From contig SPJP01000027.1 of the NCBI GenBank assembly GCA_006844665.1, forward strand, positions 1-33,850: a DNA stretch of 33,850 nucleotides. The letters run 5' to 3'. This document shows, piece by piece, positions 8,681 through 15,780 of the stretch; the first letter of the stretch is position 1; each line of letters opens with the position of its first letter. The notes under the pieces are model-generated. The model saw only the letters and a program-made list of their open reading frames with translations. It searched no databases and was not told the DNA's origin. A program made the position numbers and the translations under genes. Origin of the DNA: Paracoccaceae bacterium (GTDB lineage Bacteria > Pseudomonadota > Alphaproteobacteria > Rhodobacterales > Rhodobacteraceae).

Positions 8681-9264
8681 CCTGCACGCCCCAAGGTCAG
8701 ACGGCCCACGCGGAACTCAGCCAGCAGCGCATTCACAGTTGGGGTCAGGATATCCCCGCCCACCGCAGACCGGCCTTCATACAGACCAGCAGCCACCATG
8801 ATCACAGCCTGACGCAGCCCCGCAGGCACCGCGTTCCACGCCGCTCCGTAACCTGCGACCACATCAATCTCGATCCGGCCATGCTGGGGAACTGTCGGAA
8901 ACGCGCCCAAAGCCTCAATGCTGGCGCGGTGCTTGGACTGGACCAGCCGGTACACCGTGTTGGCCAAGACCTCTACATCGTCGTTCACATCATAGATCCG
9001 GACCTGATCCACCGACACAATCGGACAGATCGGCAAACGTTGAGAATACAGATCGCGCCAACCCTGCAAGATCACGCGAAACGGGCGGGACAAAACGGCT
9101 TTTCCGGTGCGTGCTTCGACCAAAGCCAAAGCCGCGCGCAGGCTTGCAATCAACAAGCCATCTTGCAAACTATCGTCGGAAAACCCTGTCCCCAGCCGCA
9201 AATGTTCACGCAGCGGCGCGACGGGAAGGACAGCCTCGTCCACTGAGGTAATTTCGGTCAACAT
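8677..9264 (-). CDS. orfg6: GTA head-tail connector/adaptor (gp6)
   Basis: A 195-aa connector of the gp6-like / DUF3168-neighbour class: MLTEITSVDEAVLPVAPLREHLRL at the N-terminus, then LVEARTGKAVLSRPFRVIL and a C-terminal AVIMVAAGLYEGRSAVGG motif typical of HK97 gp6-like adaptors. The ORF track begins at 9420, but the ATG at 9264 has a clean AGGAG RBS. The upstream 52 residues fall in a GC-rich stem-loop region and look non-coding. A large intercistronic hairpin lies between this gene and the capsid gene. Confidence 0.9.
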   Translation of the reverse strand: MLTEITSVDEAVLPVAPLREHLRLGTGFSDDSLQDGLLIASLRAALALVEARTGKAVLSRPFRVILQGWRDLYSQRLPICPIVSVDQVRIYDVNDDVEVLANTVYRLVQSKHRASIEALGAFPTVPQHGRIEIDVVAGYGAAWNAVPAGLRQAVIMVAAGLYEGRSAVGGDILTPTVNALLAEFRVGRLTLGRAG

Positions 9265-9310
9265 GCGCTGAACTCCTAATCGCTCCGTCGCGAAAACTAA
9301 CTTGGAATAA

Positions 9311-9390
9311 GGGTGCGCGCGCCTGCCCCGCTCGGACGGAGGAAAGCAGCTAGACAGCGCAGGCAAGGGATCCCCCAGCTGCGCGCACCC
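9311..9390 (-). promoter_or_regulatory. Large intercistronic stem-loop between capsid and orfg6
   Basis: A perfect 10-bp inverted repeat (GGGTGCGCGC at 9311-9320, GCGCGCACCC at 9381-9390) is continued inside by GCCTGC (9321-9326) pairing with GCAGGC (9359-9364). The right side also holds an 8-bp palindrome GGGATCCC (9367-9374). No U-run follows, so it is not a standard intrinsic terminator. It sits in the 170-nt gap after the capsid gene, the longest intergenic gap within the GTA operon. Likely roles are mRNA processing or 3'-end protection for capsid mRNA, or partial attenuation of downstream tail genes (inference). Confidence 0.65.
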
Positions 9391-9434
9391 CGCACGGCGC
9401 TGGCCCCAATGGACCCGCACCGCACCTTCAACGG

Positions 9435-10652
9435 TTAGGAAACCGCGAAGTTCAGGGCCTTGATCGCAGCAAAGTCGCTAACATCACCGCCAACGCGCTT
9501 GGTCGCATAGAACAGCACATGTGGCTTGGCCGAGAACGGATCACGCAGCACGCGCAGGTCCGGACGCTCGGCAACGGTGTAGCCCGCGTTGAAATCGCCA
9601 AACAGGATCGCCGCAGTGGCAGGTGCAATGTCAGGCATGTCCTCGGACACCATCACAGGGTAGCCCAGCAGACGTGCAGGCTCGCCTGCGCTCAGACCGT
9701 CAGACCACAAAAAGCGGCCATCGGCGTCCTTGATCTTGCGTACAACACCCGCGGTTTTAGAGTTCATGACAAAGGTCGCATTGGCGCGGTAGCGTGCACC
9801 CAGAGCATAAACCAGATCCACCAGCGCGTCCGCAGGGGCAGCGGCGTTGAATTCGCCGTCTACACCGGTGACAACATAGCCGATATTGCCCCAGGCCCAG
9901 CTGTCCTCGGCCACCAATGTATGGTCCAGAACACCCTTGGGCTTGTCCACACCGTCACCGTTGATAAAGGCAGACGCTTCAGCGCGGGCAAACTTGTTGG
10001 CGATACGGTCGGCCAACCAGGCTTCAACGTCGAACGCGCTGTCGTCCAGCAGACGCTGAGACGCCTTTGGCAGAGCAGACAGCTCGTGCAGCGGGATGCT
10101 GATACGGTCGATCTGGGGTGTGCTTGTTTCAGTCACAGCCGCGGTTTCAGACGCCCAACCAGTGCCGATTTCAGTGTGGTCAACCAGTACGTCGTAAGAG
10201 GTCGCCTCGACATTCACCACCTGGGCGATGCCACGCAAAGACGCCATGTTGTGCATCACGGTCTTGACCGTGTCGCTTGTCTGAGGGTCCACAAGGTAGC
10301 CGCCTTCAGCCGCAACAGTTGTAGACAGCGCCTTTTCTTCCAGCGCCAAACCACGCAGCGCGTCGTCGTCGCCAGACCGCAGATAGGCCTCGAACGCTTT
10401 TTGATGCGGCGCCTCATGGGCAATCGCCCCAGACAGCGCAGGACGGTTGGCAGATGTCATTGTTTTACGATCCAGCATGTTCAGTCGCTCTTCTTGCTTT
10501 TGAAGTTTCGTTTCAATTTCAGACTGCAGGCCTTTGAATTCCTGCACAAAACCCGTCAACGCGTGCGCGACGCTTTGGGTTGGGCTTGTTGATTTCCGCT
10601 CGACCGGGGGCATAGGTTCCCCGGCCCGAGAGGTGATCTCGGGGTGGCTCAT
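9435..10652 (-). CDS. orfg5: GTA major capsid protein, HK97 fold (gp5)
   Basis: A 405-aa HK97-type capsid protein. Residues about 30-64 form a charged coiled-coil delta (scaffold) domain (FKGLQSEIETKLQKQEERL), expected to be removed by the orfg4 protease near residue 100. The shell domain then starts with the STTVAAEGGYLVDPQ motif and includes TWVS-like PLHELSALPKASQRLLDDS and the LLGYPVMVSEDMP loop. RBS AAGGAG sits upstream of the ATG at 10652. It follows the protease gene by 45 nt. It probably needs the highest expression of the operon, which fits the isolated hairpin behind it. Confidence 0.95.
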   Translation of the reverse strand: MSHPEITSRAGEPMPPVERKSTSPTQSVAHALTGFVQEFKGLQSEIETKLQKQEERLNMLDRKTMTSANRPALSGAIAHEAPHQKAFEAYLRSGDDDALRGLALEEKALSTTVAAEGGYLVDPQTSDTVKTVMHNMASLRGIAQVVNVEATSYDVLVDHTEIGTGWASETAAVTETSTPQIDRISIPLHELSALPKASQRLLDDSAFDVEAWLADRIANKFARAEASAFINGDGVDKPKGVLDHTLVAEDSWAWGNIGYVVTGVDGEFNAAAPADALVDLVYALGARYRANATFVMNSKTAGVVRKIKDADGRFLWSDGLSAGEPARLLGYPVMVSEDMPDIAPATAAILFGDFNAGYTVAERPDLRVLRDPFSAKPHVLFYATKRVGGDVSDFAAIKALNFAVS

Positions 10653-10697
10653 CGTCTTCTCCTTGATGAGGGTTGGTTACGGGATCGGTCGGCCCAA

Positions 10698-11279
10698 TTA
10701 GCCCTGACCCGTCAGCGTCAGACGGGCCGCGTCCAGCGCCTCCGCCAACTCTTGCAGGCTGTCGTCCAGGCTCTCGCCCTTGCCGCCCAGCCGGGCCTGC
10801 GGCAGCATGGGGAAGGTCACAACCGACACTTCCCACAGCTCCAGCTCCGCCAATAGGCGCTGGCCCTTTGTATCTTTGGATGCTTTGACTGTGCGGTAGC
10901 CGATCGACAAACCGTCAATTGCGCCCGCTTCGATCAAGGCTGCTGCCTCGCGGCCCTTGGCCACGCTGTCCAGCAAACGTCCTTTGACATACAGGCCCTT
11001 GGCGTCTTCGCGGATCTCGTCCCACACGCCAATCGGCTCACGCGGGTCGTGCTGCCACAGCATCTTGACCTTACGCCCGGCCCCTTGCAGCGCGGTCAGC
11101 GAGGCCCCGTAAGCCCCCGCCTGCACGATATCCCCGCCTTGATCCTTAGCCCCGAACAAGGACGCATAGCCCTCGATCACAGTGCCATCGGCCACCTGTA
11201 CGTCCTCGCCAAACCGGCAGAACTTATGTTCCAGCTCGTTTGCAAACCCGGTCCCGGGCCCGCCTTCATAGATCGTCAT
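10698..11279 (-). CDS. orfg4: GTA prohead protease, HK97 family (gp4)
   Basis: A 193-aa HK97-type prohead serine protease (peptidase U35/S78 class, herpesvirus-assemblin-like fold). Catalytic candidates are H77 in MLWQHDPREPIG and S125 in DGLSIGYRT, the canonical spacing for the family. The ORF track extends to 11492, but ATG at 11279 is preceded by AAAGGAGATTTCC, a strong RBS, and follows the orfg3.5 stop by 20 nt. The longer frame would overlap orfg3.5. Role: cleaves the delta domain of the major capsid during head maturation. Confidence 0.92.
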   Translation of the reverse strand: MTIYEGGPGTGFANELEHKFCRFGEDVQVADGTVIEGYASLFGAKDQGGDIVQAGAYGASLTALQGAGRKVKMLWQHDPREPIGVWDEIREDAKGLYVKGRLLDSVAKGREAAALIEAGAIDGLSIGYRTVKASKDTKGQRLLAELELWEVSVVTFPMLPQARLGGKGESLDDSLQELAEALDAARLTLTGQG

Positions 11280-11299
11280 GGAAATCTCCTTTCCCGCGC

Positions 11300-11560
11300 T
11301 CATGGCGCACTGCTCAGCACTGTTTGCACCGCATCTGCCAACACCACGCCTGCGACGCTGACGATGGTCATCCACAGACGTTTTTCCAGCCGCTGGATCA
11401 TCGCCTCGAACAAGGTCAAACGCCGCTCTAACCCAATCCAGCGTTCGGCCATCACGCGCTCGTAAGCGTCCAGGGATTGGGACGGTCCACATTCAGGCTT
11501 GGCGCACTCAAAGGGCTCATACAAAAACCGCGATCCCCCCCGCGGCAGCCCGCCTCTCAT
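11300..11560 (-). CDS. GTA head formation protein (orfg3.5, rcc01685-like)
   Basis: An 86-aa protein that occupies the position of RcGTA orfg3.5. The middle has a helical, charged stretch (MAERWIGLERRLTLFEAMIQRLEKRLW), followed by a C-terminal hydrophobic segment (TIVSVAGVVLADAVQTVL) that could be a membrane helix or buried helix. The N-terminus has two Cys (ECAKPEC). Start overlaps the portal gene stop by 4 bp (ATGA). Known requirement for head formation comes from the R. capsulatus family; the mechanism is not evident from sequence. Confidence 0.82.
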   Translation of the reverse strand: MRGGLPRGGSRFLYEPFECAKPECGPSQSLDAYERVMAERWIGLERRLTLFEAMIQRLEKRLWMTIVSVAGVVLADAVQTVLSSAP

Positions 11561-12729
11561 GACGCATCCCCGTCATCAGCTGGCAGCCCCAACAGACGGC
11601 GCTTTTCAGCACGGCTTAGAAACTCTGCCGATCCAACCCGGTTCCACAGCGCTTCACGTTCGGGCGCTAGGGCTGCAACCTGATCCGGGTCGGGCCAGAT
11701 CTTAACGTTTGATCCGTCAAAGCCCGCCAGCCAATTGCCCATCGCCTCGCACACTTTGCGCGCCAAAGGCAGCACGGTCAGGCGGTAGAACGCCCGGTGG
11801 GCTTCGGCGTAATTGGCATAGGTCGCGTCGCCCGGAATACCCAACAGCATCGGTGGAACCCCAAAGGCCAGGGCAATCTCTCGCGCCGCGGCTTCTTTGG
11901 TTTTCTGGAACTCCATATCGCTGGGCGAGAACCCCATAGGCTTCCAGTCCAAGCCCCCTTCCAGCAACATCGGACGCCCCGCATTGCGCGCGCCCTGATG
12001 ATAGCTTTCCATTTCCACCTGCAATCGGTCGAACTGGTCCTGGCTCATCACCCCGTCATCGCCGTTATAGACAATCGCCCCAGACGGGCGCGCCGCATTG
12101 TCCAGCAACGCCTTGGACCACCGCGTGGCCGAGTTGTGGACATCCATCGCACTGGCCGCCGCCTGCAACGGACTAAGGCCATAGTGATCATCATGGGGGT
12201 GAAAGCTCTTGATATGGCAGATCGCCGGGCGCGGGCCGGTCACGTCAAACCGGTGCTTCTTGGCCCCTACAACGTAATCATAGGCCATTGGCCAACCGTC
12301 TGCGCCGGGCACAACCTGCATCCGGTCCGACCGCAGCGCATGCAGCTCAGCCGGCGTTCCTTCCTCGGCTGCAACAGCCTCGATATAGCCATTGCCGGTC
12401 AACAGGATCTGAGCATAGATCGCCTCTAGCAGATCGCTTTGCCCCTGGGCCTGATTGGGCCGTGCCAGCAAGGCCAGCAGCGGATGCGTGTCATAGCGCT
12501 GCCCGTCATCTTGGGCCACCAGCGGCAAGCTCGCAGCCGCCTCAGCGATCATCTTGACCGACCGGAACCCGACCGGGTTGCCCGCGAATCCGTTGCGCGC
12601 CAGGCTCACTGCATCCCGAGGCGTCCACGCCACCCGGCCCACGCTGCCCATCGACACAACACGCCCCGTGGCGCTCGCCTTTGCCTCCGGCGCCGCAGAG
12701 CGACCCGGCTGAAATAGATTGAACACCAT
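11557..12729 (-). CDS. orfg3: GTA portal protein, HK97 family (gp3)
   Basis: A 390-aa HK97-type portal (Phage_portal). Signatures: NPVGFRSVKMIAEAAASLPL near the N-terminus, HPLLALLARPNQAQGQSDLLEAIY, and the C-terminal AREIALAFGVPPMLLGIPGDATYANYAEA stretch, a hallmark of HK97 portals. The ORF track begins at 12789, but ATG 12729 (MVFNLFQPGR) has an AAGGGGGC RBS and matches family N-termini. It is the dodecameric channel through which DNA is packaged and released. Overlaps orfg3.5 by 4 bp. Confidence 0.94.
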   Translation of the reverse strand: MVFNLFQPGRSAAPEAKASATGRVVSMGSVGRVAWTPRDAVSLARNGFAGNPVGFRSVKMIAEAAASLPLVAQDDGQRYDTHPLLALLARPNQAQGQSDLLEAIYAQILLTGNGYIEAVAAEEGTPAELHALRSDRMQVVPGADGWPMAYDYVVGAKKHRFDVTGPRPAICHIKSFHPHDDHYGLSPLQAAASAMDVHNSATRWSKALLDNAARPSGAIVYNGDDGVMSQDQFDRLQVEMESYHQGARNAGRPMLLEGGLDWKPMGFSPSDMEFQKTKEAAAREIALAFGVPPMLLGIPGDATYANYAEAHRAFYRLTVLPLARKVCEAMGNWLAGFDGSNVKIWPDPDQVAALAPEREALWNRVGSAEFLSRAEKRRLLGLPADDGDAS

Positions 12730-12829
12730 GCAGATGCCCCCTTTTGAATGACAGGAGTTTTCGTTCGGCCAGCCCAAAACAGCCCGCACGCGGCGCGAAC
12801 CGTTTCTCTACCGACATGTCTAAGTTATC

Positions 12830-14230
12830 CTACAGAACCCGCAGCTTGGGGCTCGATTTCGGCGCGATCATCGCCGCTTGCAGCGCCCAAACCAAAGCAT
12901 CCACCCGGTCAGGCGACCCCTGGCCCTGAAAGCCCTGCACCGTCATGCGACACATCTGGTCTTCCAATGCTGCGAACCGTTTTGTGTGATGCACCCGGCC
13001 TTGTTCATACAAGGCTGCAATCGGTTCGGCCCGGGCGCTTTTGCCCGTGTTGGCCCGCACTTTGGTCACCGGCAAAGCCCCGTCCACTTGGCGCAAGACC
13101 TCCTCAACCAGATCGCCGCCCTGGTTCACTTCCGCGACCACACGGTCAGCACCCCAACGCGCGTAAACCCGCACCACTTGCTCGGCCCACGCCCGGGGCG
13201 AGACACCCTGGACCGTTGCGTCCTCTAGCACAAAGGCCTGCCAGTCCCGCCGCTCGGGCCCGTAACAGACCCCGGCGACCACGATCCCGCAGGCATCGCT
13301 GTTCTTGTGCCCGGTCACCGGCGGGTCAACCGCAACCACAACCCTGTCAAATTCCGGCAACGCCTTCACGCGCCCTGCATCCAGCACCGCGTTCGTCCAC
13401 AGCGCGCCGCCCACGTCCTCTAACAACTCGCCGTCCAATTCCTGCCGCCCAAGGCTTGTGCCCTCGTACCGCGCGCGCACCTCCGCCAGAAACGAGGCCG
13501 CCAGATAGGCCGCATTCGCCTCGGTCGCCGCATGGGTCATCACGGTAGAGCTTTGCTGGATCAGCGATTTAATCAACGGGATCGGTTGGGGCGTTGTCGT
13601 CACCACCTGCTGGGGATTATCTCCAAGCCTCAGGGCAAATTGCAACATGTCCCAAGCGTCCTGGGCATTCGGCCACTTGGCCAGCTCGTCCACCCAGGCC
13701 GCATCGAACTGCGGGCCCCGTATCGCTTGCGCGTCGCGGCCCGAAAAAACTTGTGCCACCGCCCCGTTCGGCCAGATCAGCTGACGACGCGACGCGACCC
13801 AGGTCGGCTTGCGGTCTGGCGGTGTGATTGCCAGCAGACCGCTTTCGCCAAACACCATCACCTCGCGTGCCTGGTCATAGGTTTCCCCGACCAAGGCGAC
13901 CCGGTGGGCCCGGCCTGGATCCAAAGGGCCAGCGCCCTCGACCTGCGACCGGACCCACTCTGCACCAGCGCGGGTCTTGCCCGCACCGCGCCCCCCAAGG
14001 ATCACCCAACTGCGCCAATCCCCTTCTGGTGGCATCTGGTGTTCAAACGCCCAGACCTCCCACAGATAGGGCAAGGCCGCCAAAGCATTGGGGCTTAGCC
14101 CATCAAGAAACTCCTGAACCTCCTGCGGCGCCGCGCAGGCAAGCCAACCGGCACTCAATTTCAGCCCGGGCTCCGTCAAGGTCCAGCGCCTGTCCTCCGG
14201 CTGCACCGTTAAGTTTTCTGCTGAGGTCAT
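12830..14230 (-). CDS. orfg2: GTA terminase large subunit (gp2)
   Basis: A 466-aa packaging ATPase/nuclease. The Walker A motif GGRGAGKT is at residues 79-86, and Walker B with catalytic acidic pair is FDAAWVDELAKW (D181, E182). The RNase H-like nuclease domain begins with VVVAVDPPVTGHKN (D302 probably a metal ligand). Its first 128 nt overlap the 3' end of the orfg1 small-terminase-like gene in another frame. RBS GGGAGAC upstream of the ATG at 14230 is modest. In GTAs this enzyme packages host DNA by headful packaging without sequence preference. Confidence 0.95.
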   Translation of the reverse strand: MTSAENLTVQPEDRRWTLTEPGLKLSAGWLACAAPQEVQEFLDGLSPNALAALPYLWEVWAFEHQMPPEGDWRSWVILGGRGAGKTRAGAEWVRSQVEGAGPLDPGRAHRVALVGETYDQAREVMVFGESGLLAITPPDRKPTWVASRRQLIWPNGAVAQVFSGRDAQAIRGPQFDAAWVDELAKWPNAQDAWDMLQFALRLGDNPQQVVTTTPQPIPLIKSLIQQSSTVMTHAATEANAAYLAASFLAEVRARYEGTSLGRQELDGELLEDVGGALWTNAVLDAGRVKALPEFDRVVVAVDPPVTGHKNSDACGIVVAGVCYGPERRDWQAFVLEDATVQGVSPRAWAEQVVRVYARWGADRVVAEVNQGGDLVEEVLRQVDGALPVTKVRANTGKSARAEPIAALYEQGRVHHTKRFAALEDQMCRMTVQGFQGQGSPDRVDALVWALQAAMIAPKSSPKLRVL

Positions 14231-14444
14231 TCAGTTTGTCTCCCTCTTTCAGAAGTAACACCTGCATAGAACGCATCTCGTCGATGCGCTTTTTCACGCT
14301 CGCGTCCAGCTCGTTGCTGGCCTCTAGCGCGTCTGCGGCCCCGTCCAGGGCGTCATACAAGTGGTCTAAGATCTTCTCGGCGCGTTGCACCGTCTGTCCC
14401 GAGTGCCGGTCTGGCGTGTCGTTTAGGACTGGGTTTTCTGTCAT
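14103..14444 (-). CDS. orfg1: GTA small terminase-like protein (gp1)
   Basis: A 113-aa protein, first of the GTA cluster, at the position of RcGTA orfg1, identified as a small terminase in R. capsulatus. The middle (EKILDHLYDALDGAADALEASNELDASVKKRIDEM) is strongly helical and likely coiled coil, and no helix-turn-helix is evident, consistent with a reduced TerS. ATG 14444 has a GCAGGAC RBS; the ORF-track start at 14534 falls within the upstream terminator hairpin and is less likely. It overlaps orfg2 by 128 nt, an unusually long overlap. Confidence 0.8.
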   Translation of the reverse strand: MTENPVLNDTPDRHSGQTVQRAEKILDHLYDALDGAADALEASNELDASVKKRIDEMRSMQVLLLKEGDKLNDLSRKLNGAAGGQALDLDGARAEIECRLACLRGAAGGSGVS

Positions 14445-14490
14445 ACGGAAGTCCTGCCTTTGGCTTTTCCGCACGAGAGCAGCAGGCATA

Positions 14491-14528
14491 AAAAAACGAC
14501 CGAGGCCATAATGACCCGGTCGTTTTTT
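14491..14528 (-). terminator. Intrinsic terminator in the GTA leader (also mltG terminator)
   Basis: A perfect 12-bp inverted repeat (AAAAAACGACCG at 14491-14502, CGGTCGTTTTTT at 14517-14528) with a 14-nt loop, followed on the minus strand by a T-run. It is bidirectional by symmetry. It lies 46 nt upstream of the orfg1 start and downstream of both mltG and a near-consensus promoter, so any GTA transcript from that promoter must read through or escape it. See findings for alternatives. Confidence 0.85.
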
Positions 14529-14553
14529 GCCCACTTCTTCTAGCTTGCCACAA

Positions 14554-14582
14554 GGTATACCTCAGGGCGTACGCATTGTCAA
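14554..14582 (-). promoter_or_regulatory. Near-consensus sigma70-type promoter upstream of GTA operon
   Basis: On the minus strand, TTGACA (14582-14577), a 17-nt spacer, and TATACC (14559-14554). This is the best -35/-10 match I found in the window. The predicted start is at about 14546, roughly 18 nt before the terminator hairpin and 100 nt before orfg1. Its -10 is shared with candidate promoters of rpsF and the Hint gene in this window. It reads toward the GTA genes. Confidence 0.75.
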
Positions 14583-14585
14583 TCA

Positions 14586-14606
14586 CTAAACTTTAGGTTG
14601 CACAAC
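14586..14606. promoter_or_regulatory. Adjacent dyads upstream of the -35 of the GTA promoter
   Basis: CTAAACTTTAG (14586-14596, arms CTAAA/TTTAG around one base) and GTTGCACAAC (14597-14606, arms GTTG/CAAC around two bases) abut and end 4 nt upstream of the -35. The positions are typical for an activator site. A GafA-like GTA activator is one candidate (inference); no such motif is established to me for this species. Confidence 0.4.
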
Positions 14607-14631
14607 TTTTTTGCAGAACCATGGGTTTGGA

Positions 14632-15780
14632 TCAGTTGCGATCCCGCTCGATCTGGCGCCACTTGGCCACGTTCGCATTATGCTCGGCCAAGGTCACCGC
14701 AAAGGCGTGCCCACCCGTCCCATCAGCCACAAAGAAGATATAGGGTGTCTCGTCAGGGCTCAGCGCCGCTTCAATCGCCTTACGACCCGGATTGGCAATT
14801 GGAGTCGGCGGCAAAGCATCGATTACATAGGTATTCCAAGGCGTTGGACGACGAAGCTCTGACCGACGCAGACCACGACCCAAACGACCCTGACCATTGG
14901 TAATGCCATAAATCACTGTCGGGTCCGTTTGCAGGCGAATACCCCGGCGCAATCGGTTCACAAACACGCTGGCCACCTGTCCACGTTCGTCCGCAACACT
15001 GGTTTCCTTTTCGATGATCGACGCCATGATCAGCGCCTCTTCCGGCGTGTCATAAGGCAGGTCGTCATCCTTCAACGCCCAAGCTTCGGCCAAAATGAAC
15101 TCCTGCGCATCAGACATACGACGAATCACATCTTCCCGAGTCGCCCCCTTCGTCACCTCATAGGTGTCGGGCGCCAGCGAGCCTTCGGCCGGGGTTTCTT
15201 CCGGCACATCGCCCGACAAGAAATCCGCCCGCTTCAACGCTTCAACAATGTTCCAGCTGGTCACACCTTCGGCAATGGTCAGACGGTAGGCGACCGGAAT
15301 ATTGCGTTCCACAAGGTCGGTATATTCCTCCGGCGCGCCCTCTTCATATTTAAAGGACACAACTTCAGTCAGACCTTCGCCCGCGATCCGTTCCCGTAGC
15401 CGCATCTCAGACCCGAACTCGCTGATCGTATATTGGGCGATGTAACGGTAGGTCGGCGCGGCAGCTTGGGTCACAATATCCAAAATCTGCTGCATAGAGG
15501 CACCGGCAGGCAGCTCGTAATTGTTGAACTTCAGTTCATTCGCCTTGCCCGAATACTGCGCTCCGATCCGAAAGATCCGCGCATTGGTGACCGCGCCCGC
15601 CTCTTCCAGATCATTTGACACCCTAATCAAGCTGGCCCCACGGGGCACCTCAAAAAAAGTGGTCTGTTCTAGGGGCCCGATTTTGCGGAACTCGTTCTGG
15701 CCCCAGCTGATCATGCCAATTCCCATGATCAAAACAACAATCCCCAACGTCATCGCGTTCGAGGCGAAATTCTTCCACAT
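14632..15780 (-). CDS. mltG: Endolytic murein transglycosylase MltG
   Basis: A 382-aa MltG (YceG-like), which cleaves nascent peptidoglycan glycan strands in the inner membrane and sets their length. Residues 10-27 form an N-terminal membrane anchor. The catalytic Glu is probably E257 in MASIIEKET, followed by the family signature VASVFVNRLRRGIRLQTDPTVIYG. The C-terminus has the conserved PPTPIANPGRKAIEAAL and ADGTGGHAF motifs. The ATG overlaps the fabF stop by 1 nt (TGATG), so it is co-translated with fabF. It is followed by the terminator at 14491-14528. Confidence 0.95.
   Translation of the reverse strand: MWKNFASNAMTLGIVVLIMGIGMISWGQNEFRKIGPLEQTTFFEVPRGASLIRVSNDLEEAGAVTNARIFRIGAQYSGKANELKFNNYELPAGASMQQILDIVTQAAAPTYRYIAQYTISEFGSEMRLRERIAGEGLTEVVSFKYEEGAPEEYTDLVERNIPVAYRLTIAEGVTSWNIVEALKRADFLSGDVPEETPAEGSLAPDTYEVTKGATREDVIRRMSDAQEFILAEAWALKDDDLPYDTPEEALIMASIIEKETSVADERGQVASVFVNRLRRGIRLQTDPTVIYGITNGQGRLGRGLRRSELRRPTPWNTYVIDALPPTPIANPGRKAIEAALSPDETPYIFFVADGTGGHAFAVTLAEHNANVAKWRQIERDRN

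Noticed and set aside
1-14444. Active prophage interpretation of the head-tail cluster
   Set aside because: Gene order, short tape measure and lack of integrase, repressor, replication and lysis genes fit a GTA, although lysis genes may lie elsewhere.
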